NCBI RefSeq assembly: GCF_900129395.1
Contig: NZ_FQVP01000003.1
Location: forward strand, 434,001-498,000
Source of the DNA: Pseudosulfitobacter pseudonitzschiae
GTDB taxonomy: Bacteria; Pseudomonadota; Alphaproteobacteria; Rhodobacterales; Rhodobacteraceae
Reading direction: 5' to 3'
DNA: 64,000 nt
Shown here: piece after piece, positions 1 to 8,291 of the stretch
How the letters are laid out: every line of letters begins with the position of its first letter
How positions within the stretch are numbered: position 1 is the first letter of the stretch
The notes under the pieces: generated by a model
Databases searched by the model: none
Seen by the model: the letters and a program-made list of their open reading frames with translations, nothing else
What the model was told of the DNA's origin: nothing
Made by a program: the position numbers and the translations under genes

Positions 1-1356
1 CAGATCGCGGTGCTCTTTCGAGAAACCCAGTTCCGAGCTGAGGTTCTTGCGGACCAGATCGCCGTCCAGCAGCGTCACGGGACGACCGCCCATTTCCATC
101 AACTTGACCATCAGCGCGTTTGCGATGGTGGATTTGCCCGAACCCGAGAAGCCGGTGAAAAAGACGGTAAAGCCTTGTTTCGAACGCGGCGGCTTGGTGC
201 GGCGCAGTTCCTTGACCACCTCGGGGAAGGAGAACCACTCGGGGATTTCCAGACCTTCTTGCAGACGGCGGCGCAGCTCGGTGCCCGAGATGTTCAGGAT
301 GGTCACATCGTCCTTGTCCTTGATCTCGTCCATGGCCTCGTATTGTGCGCGTTCCTGCACCCAGACCATGTGTTTGAAATCGACCATTTCGATGCCCATT
401 TCTTCCTGATGCGCGCGGAACAGGTCCTGTGCATCATAGGGGCCGTAGAAATCTTCGCCTTTGGAGTTCGAGCCGGGGCCTGCGTGGTCACGGCCAACGA
501 TAAAGTGGGTGCAGCCGTGGTTCTTGCGGATCAGGCCGTGCCAGACAGCCTCGCGCGGGCCTGCCATACGCATGGCCAGGTTCAGTAGCGACATCGACGT
601 GGTGGCCGCCGGATATTTGTCCAGAACCGCCTCGTAGCAGCGCACGCGGGTAAAGTGGTCGACGTCGCCGGGTTTGGTCAGACCAACAACAGGGTGGATC
701 AGCAGGTTGGCCTGTGCTTCGCGCGCGGCGCGGAAGGTCAGTTCCTGGTGGGCGCGGTGCAGCGGGTTGCGGGTTTGGAACGCAACCACTTTGCGCCAGC
801 CCATTTTGCGGAAGTAGCTGCGCAATTCGTTTGGCGTGTCGCGGCGGGCGCGGAAATCGTAGTGCACGGGTTGCTGGATGCCGGTGACCGGACCGCCCAG
901 ATAGATCTTGCCAGCCTGATTGTGCAGGTAGTTCACCGCGGGGTGCTTGTCGTCATCCGCACCAAAAACCTTTTCCGCTTCGTTGGCCTTGTTCGGCTCC
1001 CAACGGTCGGTGACGGTCATAGTGGCCAGAATGACGCCTTCTTGGTCACGCAGGGCGATGTCCTGTCCGATTTCCAGACCCTCGGCGAATTGTTCGCTTA
1101 CGTCCAGCGTGATGGGCATCGGCCACAGGCTGCCATCCGACAGGCGCATGTCTTCGACGACGCTGTTGTAATCTTGCTCGGACAAGAAGCCCTTGAGCGG
1201 ATTAAAACCGCCGTTCATCAGCAGCTCCAGGTCGCAGATCTGGCGCGGTGTCAGGTCATGGCTGACCAGATCGGCTGCTTCGAGTTTGAGCTTTTGCGCG
1301 GAATCATAAGAAACATAGAGTTCTGGAATCGGGGCGAGATTATTCTGCATCGGCAT
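1..1356 (-). CDS. sat/cysC: Bifunctional sulfate adenylyltransferase / APS kinase (3' end cut by window edge)
   Basis: Activates sulfate to APS with ATP, then phosphorylates APS to PAPS, in the cytoplasm. About 452 codons are visible and the frame is still open at base 1, so the end of the kinase domain is missing; fused proteins of this type are usually near 570 residues. The ATP-sulfurylase motif QTRNPLHRAH lies at about 748-777, and GRDHAGPGSNSKGEDFYGPY follows. The loop TELRRRLQEGL joins to an APS kinase domain whose P-loop GFSGSGKST is at about 127-153. Two in-frame ATGs exist (1356 and 1350); a GAAAG stretch 8 nt upstream favours 1356. The adenylyltransferase domain precedes the kinase domain, as in other proteobacterial fusions. 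Confidence 0.96.
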   Translation of the reverse strand, partial: MPMQNNLAPIPELYVSYDSAQKLKLEAADLVSHDLTPRQICDLELLMNGGFNPLKGFLSEQDYNSVVEDMRLSDGSLWPMPITLDVSEQFAEGLEIGQDIALRDQEGVILATMTVTDRWEPNKANEAEKVFGADDDKHPAVNYLHNQAGKIYLGGPVTGIQQPVHYDFRARRDTPNELRSYFRKMGWRKVVAFQTRNPLHRAHQELTFRAAREAQANLLIHPVVGLTKPGDVDHFTRVRCYEAVLDKYPAATTSMSLLNLAMRMAGPREAVWHGLIRKNHGCTHFIVGRDHAGPGSNSKGEDFYGPYDAQDLFRAHQEEMGIEMVDFKHMVWVQERAQYEAMDEIKDKDDVTILNISGTELRRRLQEGLEIPEWFSFPEVVKELRRTKPPRSKQGFTVFFTGFSGSGKSTIANALMVKLMEMGGRPVTLLDGDLVRKNLSSELGFSKEHRDL

Positions 1357-1575
1357 GAAGATTACTTTCGTTCAACGGGTGGAGTCGGCCCTGCGGGCGG
1401 CACTTGTGGCGCAATAGCGGGCTGGGCGCCATGCGTCCAGATGCAGCGCGCGCCCAACATCGCATATGACGTAAAATCGGCACAAATTCCCCGTTTTTTG
1501 CGCGATTTTGGGCCGTTTTGCCCATTTTCAGGGGGACGCGCATGGCGGAAATGCGCCTGCGGCATAGGTGTCAGG

Positions 1576-3240
1576 TCAGGCGCGCGGGGTTTGGGGGGCA
1601 TCTGCGGCCTTGGGAACGGGCAATGCGTCAATGACGCCGTCGACCCCGCGCAGTTCAAGCGGCACCAATTCGTCGGGGCGTTTCAGTCCTGCGGCCTCCA
1701 GGACTGCGGCGCTGATCAGCAACTCGACCTTCATCGGTTTGGTTTGCGCCTCAAGGCGGCTCGCCGCGTTGACCGCGTCGCCGATCAATGTGCGGGGGGC
1801 GTGTCCCGCGGCACCGATCTCGCCCAGCACGACATTGCCCAGGTGCAGCCCGATCCCGATGCCCACCGGTGGGGCACCTTCGGCCTGAAGCCCCGCGTTG
1901 AACGCATCCAGCGCCCGCCCGATCCCCGCCGCGGCGTCCAGCCCGGCCTGTGCGGATGATGCGGTGTCCGCTGTTTCGAACAGTGCCAGAAAGCCATCAC
2001 CCAGATATTTATCGATCTTGCCGCCTGAGGCAGTGACCGCCGGGACAACGGCATCAAAGAAACGATTGAGCAGGAACACCACGTCATAAGGCAGTTGCCC
2101 CGCGGTGCGCGCGGTAAAGCCGCGCATGTCCAGAAACAGAATGGCCAGCGGCCGTTCCTGACCCTGCGAGGCAGACCCGCGCCATGTCTGGGTGCGGCCT
2201 GCAAAGACGCGGTGCACGGTCATTGGCTGTTCCGGCCGGATCTGACAGGCCAGCCGTGCACCTGGGGCTGCTCCAACAGCCTTCAGGCTGCGCGCTTCGG
2301 TCTCCGACGGCGGAGGCAGGTCGTCGGCACCCGCTTCGATCATCACGCGGCAGGTGGTGCAGCGTCCCTTGCCGCCGCAAAGCGAGGTGTGGTCCACGCC
2401 AGCGCTGCGCGACATTTCCAGCAGCGTCTGACCGCGTGCTGCGGTGATCGTCGGCCCGTTTGTGTACGAGATGCGCACGCTGGTGCGGCGGGCGTTCAGG
2501 CGCAGGGCAAAGTGGATTGCCAGCGCAGAGGCCAGAACCGCGACGAACCCCCAATACAGCGTGGTGTCGATCCGGATCAGCCCCTCGAACTCCTTGGGGC
2601 CGGGGAAATTATAGGCGTCCAGCATATCCAGCCGCGTATCTTCATCCTGCGCGACCAGCCGCAAGCGGCGGCTTTCGGTCACAAAACCGGCCAGCGCAAA
2701 GGCAGGCACCAGAACCGCCATCCCTGTCAGCAGGTGTGTGTTGCGCCGCCACCAGGCGCGTCCACGCAGCCAAAGGTGCAGCCCGATGCAGCCGTGGGTC
2801 CAGACGATCAGCAGCAGGATTGTCTGTGTCCAGGCTGAGACCGTGCCCCAGATCAGGTACATCAGATAGCCCATCTCGTCCTGGACGTCGAAGACCTCGT
2901 GGGCGATGCGGGTATAGGTGATGTGGGTCAGCAGCAGCAGCGGAATGGCAAAGCCGAATGCATATTGTACCGCTTCCGCGCGGGGCATGCGAAGGCTCCG
3001 CCGTTCTATCAGTCGCCACAACGCTAGGCCCGCGTGCATCATCAGCGTTGTGTACAAGACCACTTCGCCGACGGGATTGCGGGTCACGATCTGGCGCAGG
3101 TCCTGAGCTTCATCCAGCCACTCGGGCGAAAACAGGCCCAGACCGATGTTCAGGAAATGCAGGAGCGCATAGAGCATCAGCGCCAGCCCGCTGACGATAC
3201 GGGCACGGGTTGCCCAGTTGCCGCGCCAGAGGTCGGTCAT
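1576..3240 (-). CDS. Membrane-anchored class III adenylate/guanylate cyclase with 2Fe-2S ferredoxin domain
   Basis: The 554-residue protein has three visible parts. Residues 1-250 hold five or six hydrophobic helices with histidines inside or next to them (H28, H69, H106, H114, H149, H155, H243), reminiscent of the heme-b anchor of succinate dehydrogenase. Residues about 255-345 form a plant-type ferredoxin domain with C288, C294, C297 and C332 (C-x5-C-x2-C-xn-C). Residues about 362-550 are a class III nucleotidyl cyclase with metal-binding D371 (LFLDMRGFT) and D415 (KYLGDGFLALF). The architecture implies cyclic nucleotide synthesis controlled by membrane redox state; that is inference. It stands alone, 219 nt downstream of the start of sat/cysC. 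The product (cAMP or cGMP) cannot be decided from sequence. Confidence 0.9.
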   Translation of the reverse strand: MTDLWRGNWATRARIVSGLALMLYALLHFLNIGLGLFSPEWLDEAQDLRQIVTRNPVGEVVLYTTLMMHAGLALWRLIERRSLRMPRAEAVQYAFGFAIPLLLLTHITYTRIAHEVFDVQDEMGYLMYLIWGTVSAWTQTILLLIVWTHGCIGLHLWLRGRAWWRRNTHLLTGMAVLVPAFALAGFVTESRRLRLVAQDEDTRLDMLDAYNFPGPKEFEGLIRIDTTLYWGFVAVLASALAIHFALRLNARRTSVRISYTNGPTITAARGQTLLEMSRSAGVDHTSLCGGKGRCTTCRVMIEAGADDLPPPSETEARSLKAVGAAPGARLACQIRPEQPMTVHRVFAGRTQTWRGSASQGQERPLAILFLDMRGFTARTAGQLPYDVVFLLNRFFDAVVPAVTASGGKIDKYLGDGFLALFETADTASSAQAGLDAAAGIGRALDAFNAGLQAEGAPPVGIGIGLHLGNVVLGEIGAAGHAPRTLIGDAVNAASRLEAQTKPMKVELLISAAVLEAAGLKRPDELVPLELRGVDGVIDALPVPKAADAPQTPRA

Positions 3241-3336
3241 GTACTGCTCCTTGATCCTGCGCAGGATGACCCGTGGACGCGTGCGGCGTCAACGGGCCTA
3301 TTGCGGGGCGCTGGAACAGATATTCGACGTAGAGGC

Positions 3337-4344
3337 TTATGCGCCCTCTTTGACTTCGGCACCGTAGCCCAGCGGCAGCGAGGTGTCTTTCTCCACGTTC
3401 GTGTCGCTGTTCTCGGCCAGCCAGCGCTCGGCTTCGAGGGCTGCCATGCACCCCATGCCAGCCGAGGTCACGGCCTGACGGTATTTGTGATCGGTCAGGT
3501 CGCCCGCGGCAAACACGCCCGGAATCGAGGTTTCGGTGCTGTCGGGTTTGGTCACGACGTAGCCGCCCATGTGGGTTTCCAGCACATCCTTGACCAGCTC
3601 GTTCGACGGGGCGTGGCCGATGGCGACAAAGACGCCCTTGGCGGGAATATCGGTGATTTCGCCGGTGTTCACGTTCTTGACCTTGACGCCTTCGACGCCC
3701 AGCGGGCTGTCGGTGCCGTAAACCTCTTCCAACTGGTGGAACCACAGGGTTTCGATCTTGGAGTTCTTTTTCAGCCGGTCTTGCAGGATCATCTCGGCGC
3801 GCAATTCGTCGCGCCGGTGGATCAGGGTAACCTTGGACGCAAAATTGGTCAGAAACAGCGCTTCTTCCACGGCGGTGTTGCCGCCGCCGATCACGACGAT
3901 TTCCTGTCCGCGGTAAAAGAACCCGTCGCAGGTGGCGCAGGCCGAGACGCCGAAGCCCTTGAATTTCTCTTCCGATTCCAAGCCCAGCCATTTGGCGCGT
4001 GCGCCGGTGGCGAGAATGATCGCGTCGGCCACATAGACGGTGCCGCTGTCGGATTGGGCAACAAAGGGCCGTTTCGAGAAGTCGACCGACGTGATGATGT
4101 CACCGATGACCTCGCAACCCATCGCCTTGGCGTGGGCCTCCATGCGGACCATCAGATCGGGACCTTGCACTTCGCTGTCTCCGGGCCAGTTCTCGACTTC
4201 GGTTGTGGTGGTCAACTGGCCACCCGGTTCGATGCCTTGCACCAGAATTGGCTCAAGCATGGCGCGGCTGGCGTAGATGCCTGCGGTATAGCCCGAGGGG
4301 CCCGATCCGATGATCAGAACCTTGGTTTTGCGTGTCTCGCCCAT
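3337..4344 (-). CDS. trxB: Thioredoxin-disulfide reductase
   Basis: An FAD flavoprotein that uses NADPH to reduce thioredoxin in the cytoplasm. At 335 residues it has the expected length of the low-molecular-weight bacterial enzyme. The FAD Rossmann motif GSGPSGYTAG is at residues 13-22, the redox-active pair CATC at 136-139, the NADPH-binding GGGNTAVEEA at 153-162, and the C-terminal FAD motif with AAGDLTDHKYRQ near residue 290. It is transcribed divergently from an Lrp-type regulator beginning at 4589, with 244 nt between the two starts, so the regulator may control it; this pairing is an inference from position. Confidence 0.97.
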   Translation of the reverse strand: MGETRKTKVLIIGSGPSGYTAGIYASRAMLEPILVQGIEPGGQLTTTTEVENWPGDSEVQGPDLMVRMEAHAKAMGCEVIGDIITSVDFSKRPFVAQSDSGTVYVADAIILATGARAKWLGLESEEKFKGFGVSACATCDGFFYRGQEIVVIGGGNTAVEEALFLTNFASKVTLIHRRDELRAEMILQDRLKKNSKIETLWFHQLEEVYGTDSPLGVEGVKVKNVNTGEITDIPAKGVFVAIGHAPSNELVKDVLETHMGGYVVTKPDSTETSIPGVFAAGDLTDHKYRQAVTSAGMGCMAALEAERWLAENSDTNVEKDTSLPLGYGAEVKEGA

Positions 4345-4588
4345 GATGATCCCCTTAGGTCGGTCAGTTGTGGCCCGTATGGTCCCGGGCGCGGTGTGAT
4401 ACTAGGTTTATGCAGCCTCTTGGATATAGTCACCTGCGCTTTGTGATTGAACCCCGCAATTGCATGACCGATATGCAGCGCTAACAGGCGCTTTTGGCCG
4501 TCGGGCTTGCAAGAATCTTGCGCTTTGACGAAACAATATTGCGCGCAACGCGGTCGGTGTTATAACAACCGCAAATTTCGGGGGCAAA
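4345..4588. promoter_or_regulatory. Divergent trxB / Lrp-type regulator intergenic region with a sigma-70-like promoter
   Basis: For the rightward gene, TTGCGC at 4539-4544 and TATAAC at 4561-4566 are separated by 16 nt, an acceptable sigma-70 spacing, and would give a leader of about 16 nt before the start at 4589. The -35 element sits inside the short palindrome TTGCGCGCAA, and a second copy-like string TTGCAAGAATCTTGCG lies just upstream (4507-4522). Such AT-poor inverted repeats next to an Lrp-family gene suggest autoregulation, but no consensus was tested. Confidence 0.45.
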
Positions 4589-5089
4589 ATGGCGAATACG
4601 CGGCTTGATCCAATTGATCGCAAGATTCTCGCAGAACTGCAGGCGGACGGGCGTATGACCAACGTCGAGTTGGCGAAACGGGTGGGTATTTCTGCGCCCC
4701 CTTGTTTGCGGCGGGTACGGACGCTGGAAGAATCCGGGTATATCCGCGGCTTTCACGCGGATGTGGACGCGCATGTTCTGGGTTTTGAAGTGCAGGTTTT
4801 TGCAATGGTCGGTCTGGCCAGTCAGGCGGAAAGTGATCTCAGCGCCTTTGAAAACCGCTGCCGTTCATGGCCGCTGGTGCGCGAGTGCCACATGCTGAAC
4901 GGCGAAGTCGACTTTATCCTGAAATGCGTGTCCCCCGATCTGTCGGGGTTCCAAAGCTTTCTGACCGGCGAGTTGCTGACCACGCCGAACGTGGCCAGTG
5001 TCAAGACGTCGCTGGTGATTCGCCAGGCCAAGGACGAGGCAGGCGTGCCCTTTGACGTTCTGGAAGAACGGTTGAGCAAAACAGCCTGA
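4589..5089 (+). CDS. Lrp/AsnC family transcriptional regulator
   Basis: The 166-residue length and domain order fit the family: an N-terminal winged helix-turn-helix (residues about 6-60, DRKILAELQADGRMTNVELA then RVGISAPPCLRRVRTLEESG) and a C-terminal RAM/AsnC ligand-binding domain (about 70-150) carrying LVRECHMLNGEVDFILK. The start follows a GGGGG stretch a few bases upstream. These proteins form octamers or dimers that sense amino acids; the ligand here cannot be read from sequence. It is divergent from trxB. A hairpin at 5098-5116 follows the stop codon. Confidence 0.93.
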   Translation: MANTRLDPIDRKILAELQADGRMTNVELAKRVGISAPPCLRRVRTLEESGYIRGFHADVDAHVLGFEVQVFAMVGLASQAESDLSAFENRCRSWPLVRECHMLNGEVDFILKCVSPDLSGFQSFLTGELLTTPNVASVKTSLVIRQAKDEAGVPFDVLEERLSKTA

Positions 5090-5097
5090 CCGGGCGA

Positions 5098-5116
5098 CCC
5101 GCGCATCTTGCGCGGG
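5098..5116. terminator. Hairpin between convergent Lrp-type and Hint-domain genes
   Basis: CCCGCGC and GCGCGGG form a perfect 7-bp stem around a 5-nt loop in the 41-nt gap between two convergent stop codons. No T-run follows on either strand, so intrinsic termination is only plausible. Confidence 0.4.
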
Positions 5117-5130
5117 CCGGTTGCGCAGGT

Positions 5131-5883
5131 TCAGGCGGCCGTGCCGATCTGCTCGGGTGCGCGCGGATGGGCCAGCGGGCCAAAATCCGTCACATGGGAA
5201 ATGCGCGGGAACATCGACAGGAACATATCGCGCACTGCGTGGCTGACGTTGCGTGTCGCTTGGGCACCAGGGTGGAAGGTTTCCATCGGCATACCGCAGG
5301 CATAGATCGCTGCGTGGCGCGTCAGGCAAATGTGAAACAGCCGCACCGAGGTCGGCGGGGTCACTTCGATCACGTTTACACCGTCCACAAAATCGCGCGC
5401 GGGCGTCAGCATCTGCGCCCCTGATGCCAGGTTTCCACGCAGATTGTGCGGCGTTTGCAGCAGGCGAGCCGATGGCCCCACGGTCAGGAAGCTTTCGGGA
5501 CGGGCCGGGCCAAAGGTATCGGCCATGATGCGGATCAGCGATGTGCGCCGTCCGGTGTCGGCAGGGACAAAGTTCGTCGAGCCGATCCAGACGGCCTGTG
5601 CCGCGTCGCCGTTCGTGGTGCGCAGCCAGTCGCCCGGATGCAGGTCCTCGATGGCAATGGGGCCGTCGCGCCCCTCAAGGACAGTGCCACGGGCAAAGGC
5701 GGAGAACGCCGATTCGATCAGCGGCAATGCGGGTGCCTTGGTCTGGGCGACAAGGCGGCTGCCATCGGCGCGCAGGGCGGCGAATTCGTAAGTTCGGGTC
5801 GGCGGCAGGGCGCTGCCCATGGCGGTTGGTGCATATTGGGTAAAGCGGCGCGGTTGCCCGGCAAGGGCCATGGTCGTGTTCAT
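5131..5883 (-). CDS. Hint-domain (hedgehog/intein type, Hint_2-like) protein with degenerate catalytic residues
   Basis: A 250-residue protein whose central part (about 60-200) matches the Hint_2 pattern common in Rhodobacterales: FARGTVLEGRDGPIAIEDL, HPGDWLRT, then VWIGSTNF and DTFGPARPESFLTV. Members normally start the domain with Cys-Phe; here Ala62 precedes Phe63, and the usual SPQHR-like segment reads GPSARLL, so the nucleophile and the conserved histidine both appear to be lost. Self-splicing is therefore unlikely. The start at 5883 was chosen because AAGG lies 8 nt upstream; the longer frame adds 31 unconvincing residues. There is no signal peptide. Its function is unknown. Confidence 0.8.
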   Translation of the reverse strand: MNTTMALAGQPRRFTQYAPTAMGSALPPTRTYEFAALRADGSRLVAQTKAPALPLIESAFSAFARGTVLEGRDGPIAIEDLHPGDWLRTTNGDAAQAVWIGSTNFVPADTGRRTSLIRIMADTFGPARPESFLTVGPSARLLQTPHNLRGNLASGAQMLTPARDFVDGVNVIEVTPPTSVRLFHICLTRHAAIYACGMPMETFHPGAQATRNVSHAVRDMFLSMFPRISHVTDFGPLAHPRAPEQIGTAA

Positions 5884-6034
5884 GCGAATAACCTTGTTCT
5901 GGTCGGTCACATCTGATGTCGGCCCCCACCGACGACGACAGATGAACTGAGGTTCACGTGTCTGATGAACCACCAATCGCTGAACATTGGATTAACTGTC
6001 AAAATTTAGGGAACATTTACACCTTGAAACGGAT

Positions 6035-6060
6035 CAATCCGCCCCCGGGAGGGCGGATTG
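6035..6060. repeat. Perfect 10-bp stem hairpin
   Basis: CAATCCGCCC and GGGCGGATTG flank a 6-nt loop. It lies between the small gene ending at 6169 and the Hint gene starting at 5883, both leftward. No T-run follows in either direction, so it may be a factor-dependent terminator or an RNA-stability structure rather than a classic terminator. Confidence 0.45.
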
Positions 6061-6168
6061 TCTGAGACATCGGAGATTTGTTGCCACATTTGCCGCATTT
6101 CAGCCCGAATCAATGGGGCGCTTGCGGCGGGTGCGGGTCAGATCCGGGCGGGCCGGATCAAAGTGGTA

Positions 6169-6309
6169 TCAGGCTGCCTTGCGGTCTAGTTCGGCCTTGC
6201 GCTTGGCGATGAATGCGGCGCGGCGTGTGCCACGGGCCCAGGGCATCACTGTCTTTTCGTCTGCGGCGGCTGCGACCACGGATTTGATGAAGCGTGTGTT
6301 GGTTTTCAT
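6169..6309 (-). CDS. Small basic protein of 46 residues (uncharacterised, Rhodobacterales-type)
   Basis: The reading frame begins MKTNTRFIKSVVAAAADE, continues with a KTVMPWARGTRRAAF stretch and ends DRKAA. An AAAGGG ribosome-binding site lies about 8 nt before the ATG. I recall short Rhodobacterales proteins that share a MPW.RG.RR core, which suggests this is a real conserved gene, but I could not search. It is strongly basic, with no membrane segment and no cysteine. It lies downstream of the pgeF operon beyond a hairpin (6434-6475), so it is probably transcribed on its own. Function unknown. Confidence 0.65.
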   Translation of the reverse strand: MKTNTRFIKSVVAAAADEKTVMPWARGTRRAAFIAKRKAELDRKAA

Positions 6310-6433
6310 GTCGGTGCCCTTTGCTCTGTCGTCTGGGCGGCGTGTGTGCCGCTGTTGACATCATTTCTGACAGGGGTTTCGGGCGCGCTTGGGACCGGTT
6401 TCGGCCAATTTGAAGAAACATTGCGGCGGAATT

Positions 6434-6475
6434 GGAACAATTAAGGCAGCGGTGCCCAAATTGTTTCCTGTTTTT
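6434..6475. terminator. Terminator-like hairpin downstream of pgeF
   Basis: GGAACAATT at 6434-6442 pairs with AATTGTTTCC at 6459-6468 (one bulged T), with an inner GGCA/TGCC stem, and TGTTTTT follows on the plus strand. It begins 6 nt beyond the pgeF stop codon on the leftward transcript. The T-run is on the plus-strand side, so it would work best against rightward transcription. Confidence 0.5.
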
Positions 6476-6480
6476 AAGGG

Positions 6481-7236
6481 TCAGAGCTTTATGGCGGCGA
6501 TCAGGCGGCCATAATCAGCCGCCCGTTCGTGGACCGAGCGGCGGTAAGAGAAGAATTGCGCCGGATCGGAATAAGTACAGTGCCGCGTCCATTCGGCCGA
6601 GGCGACGCCCCGGCTGCGCAGACGGTGCAGGCCATAGCCGGGCAGGTCGTACATCATCCGGTCACCTGCGCCGTTGGCAAAGTAGCGGGCGCTGGCGTCG
6701 TCTTCGGCCAGATGTGTTTCGAAAAACTCCGGTCCGACTTCATAGGCGCGTTGGCTGATTGATGGACCGATCACCACGTGGATGTTTTCGGCGGAGGCGC
6801 CCAGGGCTTCCATCGCGTCCACAGTCGCCTCGAGCACACCATCCAGTGTGCCGCGCCAGCCCGCATGCGCCGCGCCGATCACCTGGGCCTTGTGGTCGGC
6901 AAACAGCACCGGCTGGCAATCCGCCGACAGCACCGACAGCGCCAGACCCGGCGTGGCGGTGACCAGCGCGTCGGCCTTGGGTTTGTTGGCCAGCGGGGCC
7001 GTTACCGGGATCACCTTGGTGGAATGAACCTGATGCACGCTGATCAGATGGTCGGTGGGCACGCCCAGGTTTGCTGCCACGCGGGCACGGTTGATTGCCA
7101 CGATCTCGGATTGGTCAGTGCTGCCGCTGCCGCAGTTCAACCCTGCAAAGACACCAGAGGATGCGCCGCCTGCGCGGGTGAAGAACCCGTGTTGCAGCGG
7201 GTCCAGTGTTTCATGTGTCAGTGGCTTGAGCGTCAT
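6481..7236 (-). CDS. pgeF: Peptidoglycan editing factor PgeF / multicopper polyphenol oxidase (YfiH) family
   Basis: The family removes wrongly incorporated residues from cytoplasmic peptidoglycan precursors and was earlier annotated as laccase-like. At 251 residues it has the normal length. The metal-binding residues are visible: His in SVHQVHS, Cys in LSADCQPVLFAD and His in GAAHAGWRGTL. RAYEVGPEF and a C-terminal RRSVHERAADYGR also match. Its ATG (7234-7236) overlaps the stop of the upstream methyltransferase gene in an ATGA, so it is translationally coupled as the last gene of lgt-midA-pgeF. Confidence 0.93.
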   Translation of the reverse strand: MTLKPLTHETLDPLQHGFFTRAGGASSGVFAGLNCGSGSTDQSEIVAINRARVAANLGVPTDHLISVHQVHSTKVIPVTAPLANKPKADALVTATPGLALSVLSADCQPVLFADHKAQVIGAAHAGWRGTLDGVLEATVDAMEALGASAENIHVVIGPSISQRAYEVGPEFFETHLAEDDASARYFANGAGDRMMYDLPGYGLHRLRSRGVASAEWTRHCTYSDPAQFFSYRRSVHERAADYGRLIAAIKL

Positions 7237-8291
7237 GGTTCCAGACCTGGTGGCGGCGTGGCCCCCTGCGGATAGAGGCCCAGCACTTTGAACAGGTTTC
7301 CCATTTCTGCAGGGTGCGTCAACCGGCGATGTGCTGCAACATGCGCCTCAAGTGGGGCATCGTGCAGCGTTTCGGCCAATGCTTGCGCCCGCTGGGTGAT
7401 GCCCAAACGCTCGAGGAACACGCCCTGCGGGGTGACGCGGGTAAAGGGGCAATTGGCCGCCTGCGTCAGCGCCTCGAAATCCACATGGGTGGTCAGGTCG
7501 GCGGTGCCGGGATCGGTCAGTGGGTCGGTGGTCTGATGCGCTTTGAGTGCCTGCAAAGTGTCGCCCAGAGACCGCCAGTCACCATAGTCGATAACCAACG
7601 CCGCACCGCCATGATCACGGATGCGGGTGCTGATGGTGTCGATCATCGGGCTGGCCGAGGGGCAAACCTCGACGATGTCATCTTGTTGCGTGTCTTCCAG
7701 CCGGTGTGCCAGCGCGGGTTGCGGCATGGCTGGACCCAGGCCCATACGCAGGCGGTCGCCTTCAACACCCACCATCCGCTCGCGCCAGCGGTCGCCGTCG
7801 CGTTGGTATTGATGGACGGGCAGGGCATCGAAAAACTCGTTTGCCACCAGATACAGCGGTTGGTCCGGCAGGTCGTGCACGCTGTCCAACCAGCGCGGCG
7901 CCTGGTCTTGCAGGGTGGTGGCTTGCAGGGCGCGCAAGGCGGGCGAGGCTTCGATCAGCACGATCTGCAAGGCTGCATGGAACCCCGGCACACGGGCGGT
8001 CGCGCGCAGGATATCGGCCATCAGCGTGCCGCGTCCCGGCCCCAATTCGGCCAGCGTGATGGCCGCAGGCGCGCCCTGATCCAGCCAGCTTTGCGCCAGA
8101 GACAGGCCGATCAGTTCCCCGAACATCTGGCTGATTTCGGGGGCCGTGGTGAAATCACCTGCCACGCCCAGCGGGTCGCGCGTGGTGTAATAACCGTGGG
8201 TCGGATGCAGCAACGCCTCGGACATATAGTCGGCCAGCGTTATCGGACCTGTGGCCGCGATCCGGTCGGTCAGTATCCGCTGCAGGCTCAT
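7233..8291 (-). CDS. MidA/NDUFAF7-family SAM-dependent methyltransferase (COG1565)
   Basis: A 352-residue protein of the family whose mitochondrial member NDUFAF7/MidA dimethylates an arginine of a complex I subunit. The N-terminus [20 protein letters not shown] and [23 protein letters not shown] are hallmarks, as is the SAM-binding [26 protein letters not shown] and VIDYGDW follow. The start at 8291 was chosen because it forms an ATGA overlap with the lgt stop codon; the frame stays open for another 360 nt inside lgt but that part has no family similarity. A role in complex I assembly is family-level inference. Confidence 0.92.
   Translation of the reverse strand: MSLQRILTDRIAATGPITLADYMSEALLHPTHGYYTTRDPLGVAGDFTTAPEISQMFGELIGLSLAQSWLDQGAPAAITLAELGPGRGTLMADILRATARVPGFHAALQIVLIEASPALRALQATTLQDQAPRWLDSVHDLPDQPLYLVANEFFDALPVHQYQRDGDRWRERMVGVEGDRLRMGLGPAMPQPALAHRLEDTQQDDIVEVCPSASPMIDTISTRIRDHGGAALVIDYGDWRSLGDTLQALKAHQTTDPLTDPGTADLTTHVDFEALTQAANCPFTRVTPQGVFLERLGITQRAQALAETLHDAPLEAHVAAHRRLTHPAEMGNLFKVLGLYPQGATPPPGLEP

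Noticed and set aside
655-1959. A 434-codon forward frame opposite sat/cysC
   Set aside because: The minus strand encodes an intact ATP sulfurylase and APS kinase; the forward frame is a shadow.
3034-4446. A 470-codon forward frame opposite trxB
   Set aside because: trxB is complete on the minus strand; the mirror frame runs through its C- and N-terminal ends and lacks any motif.
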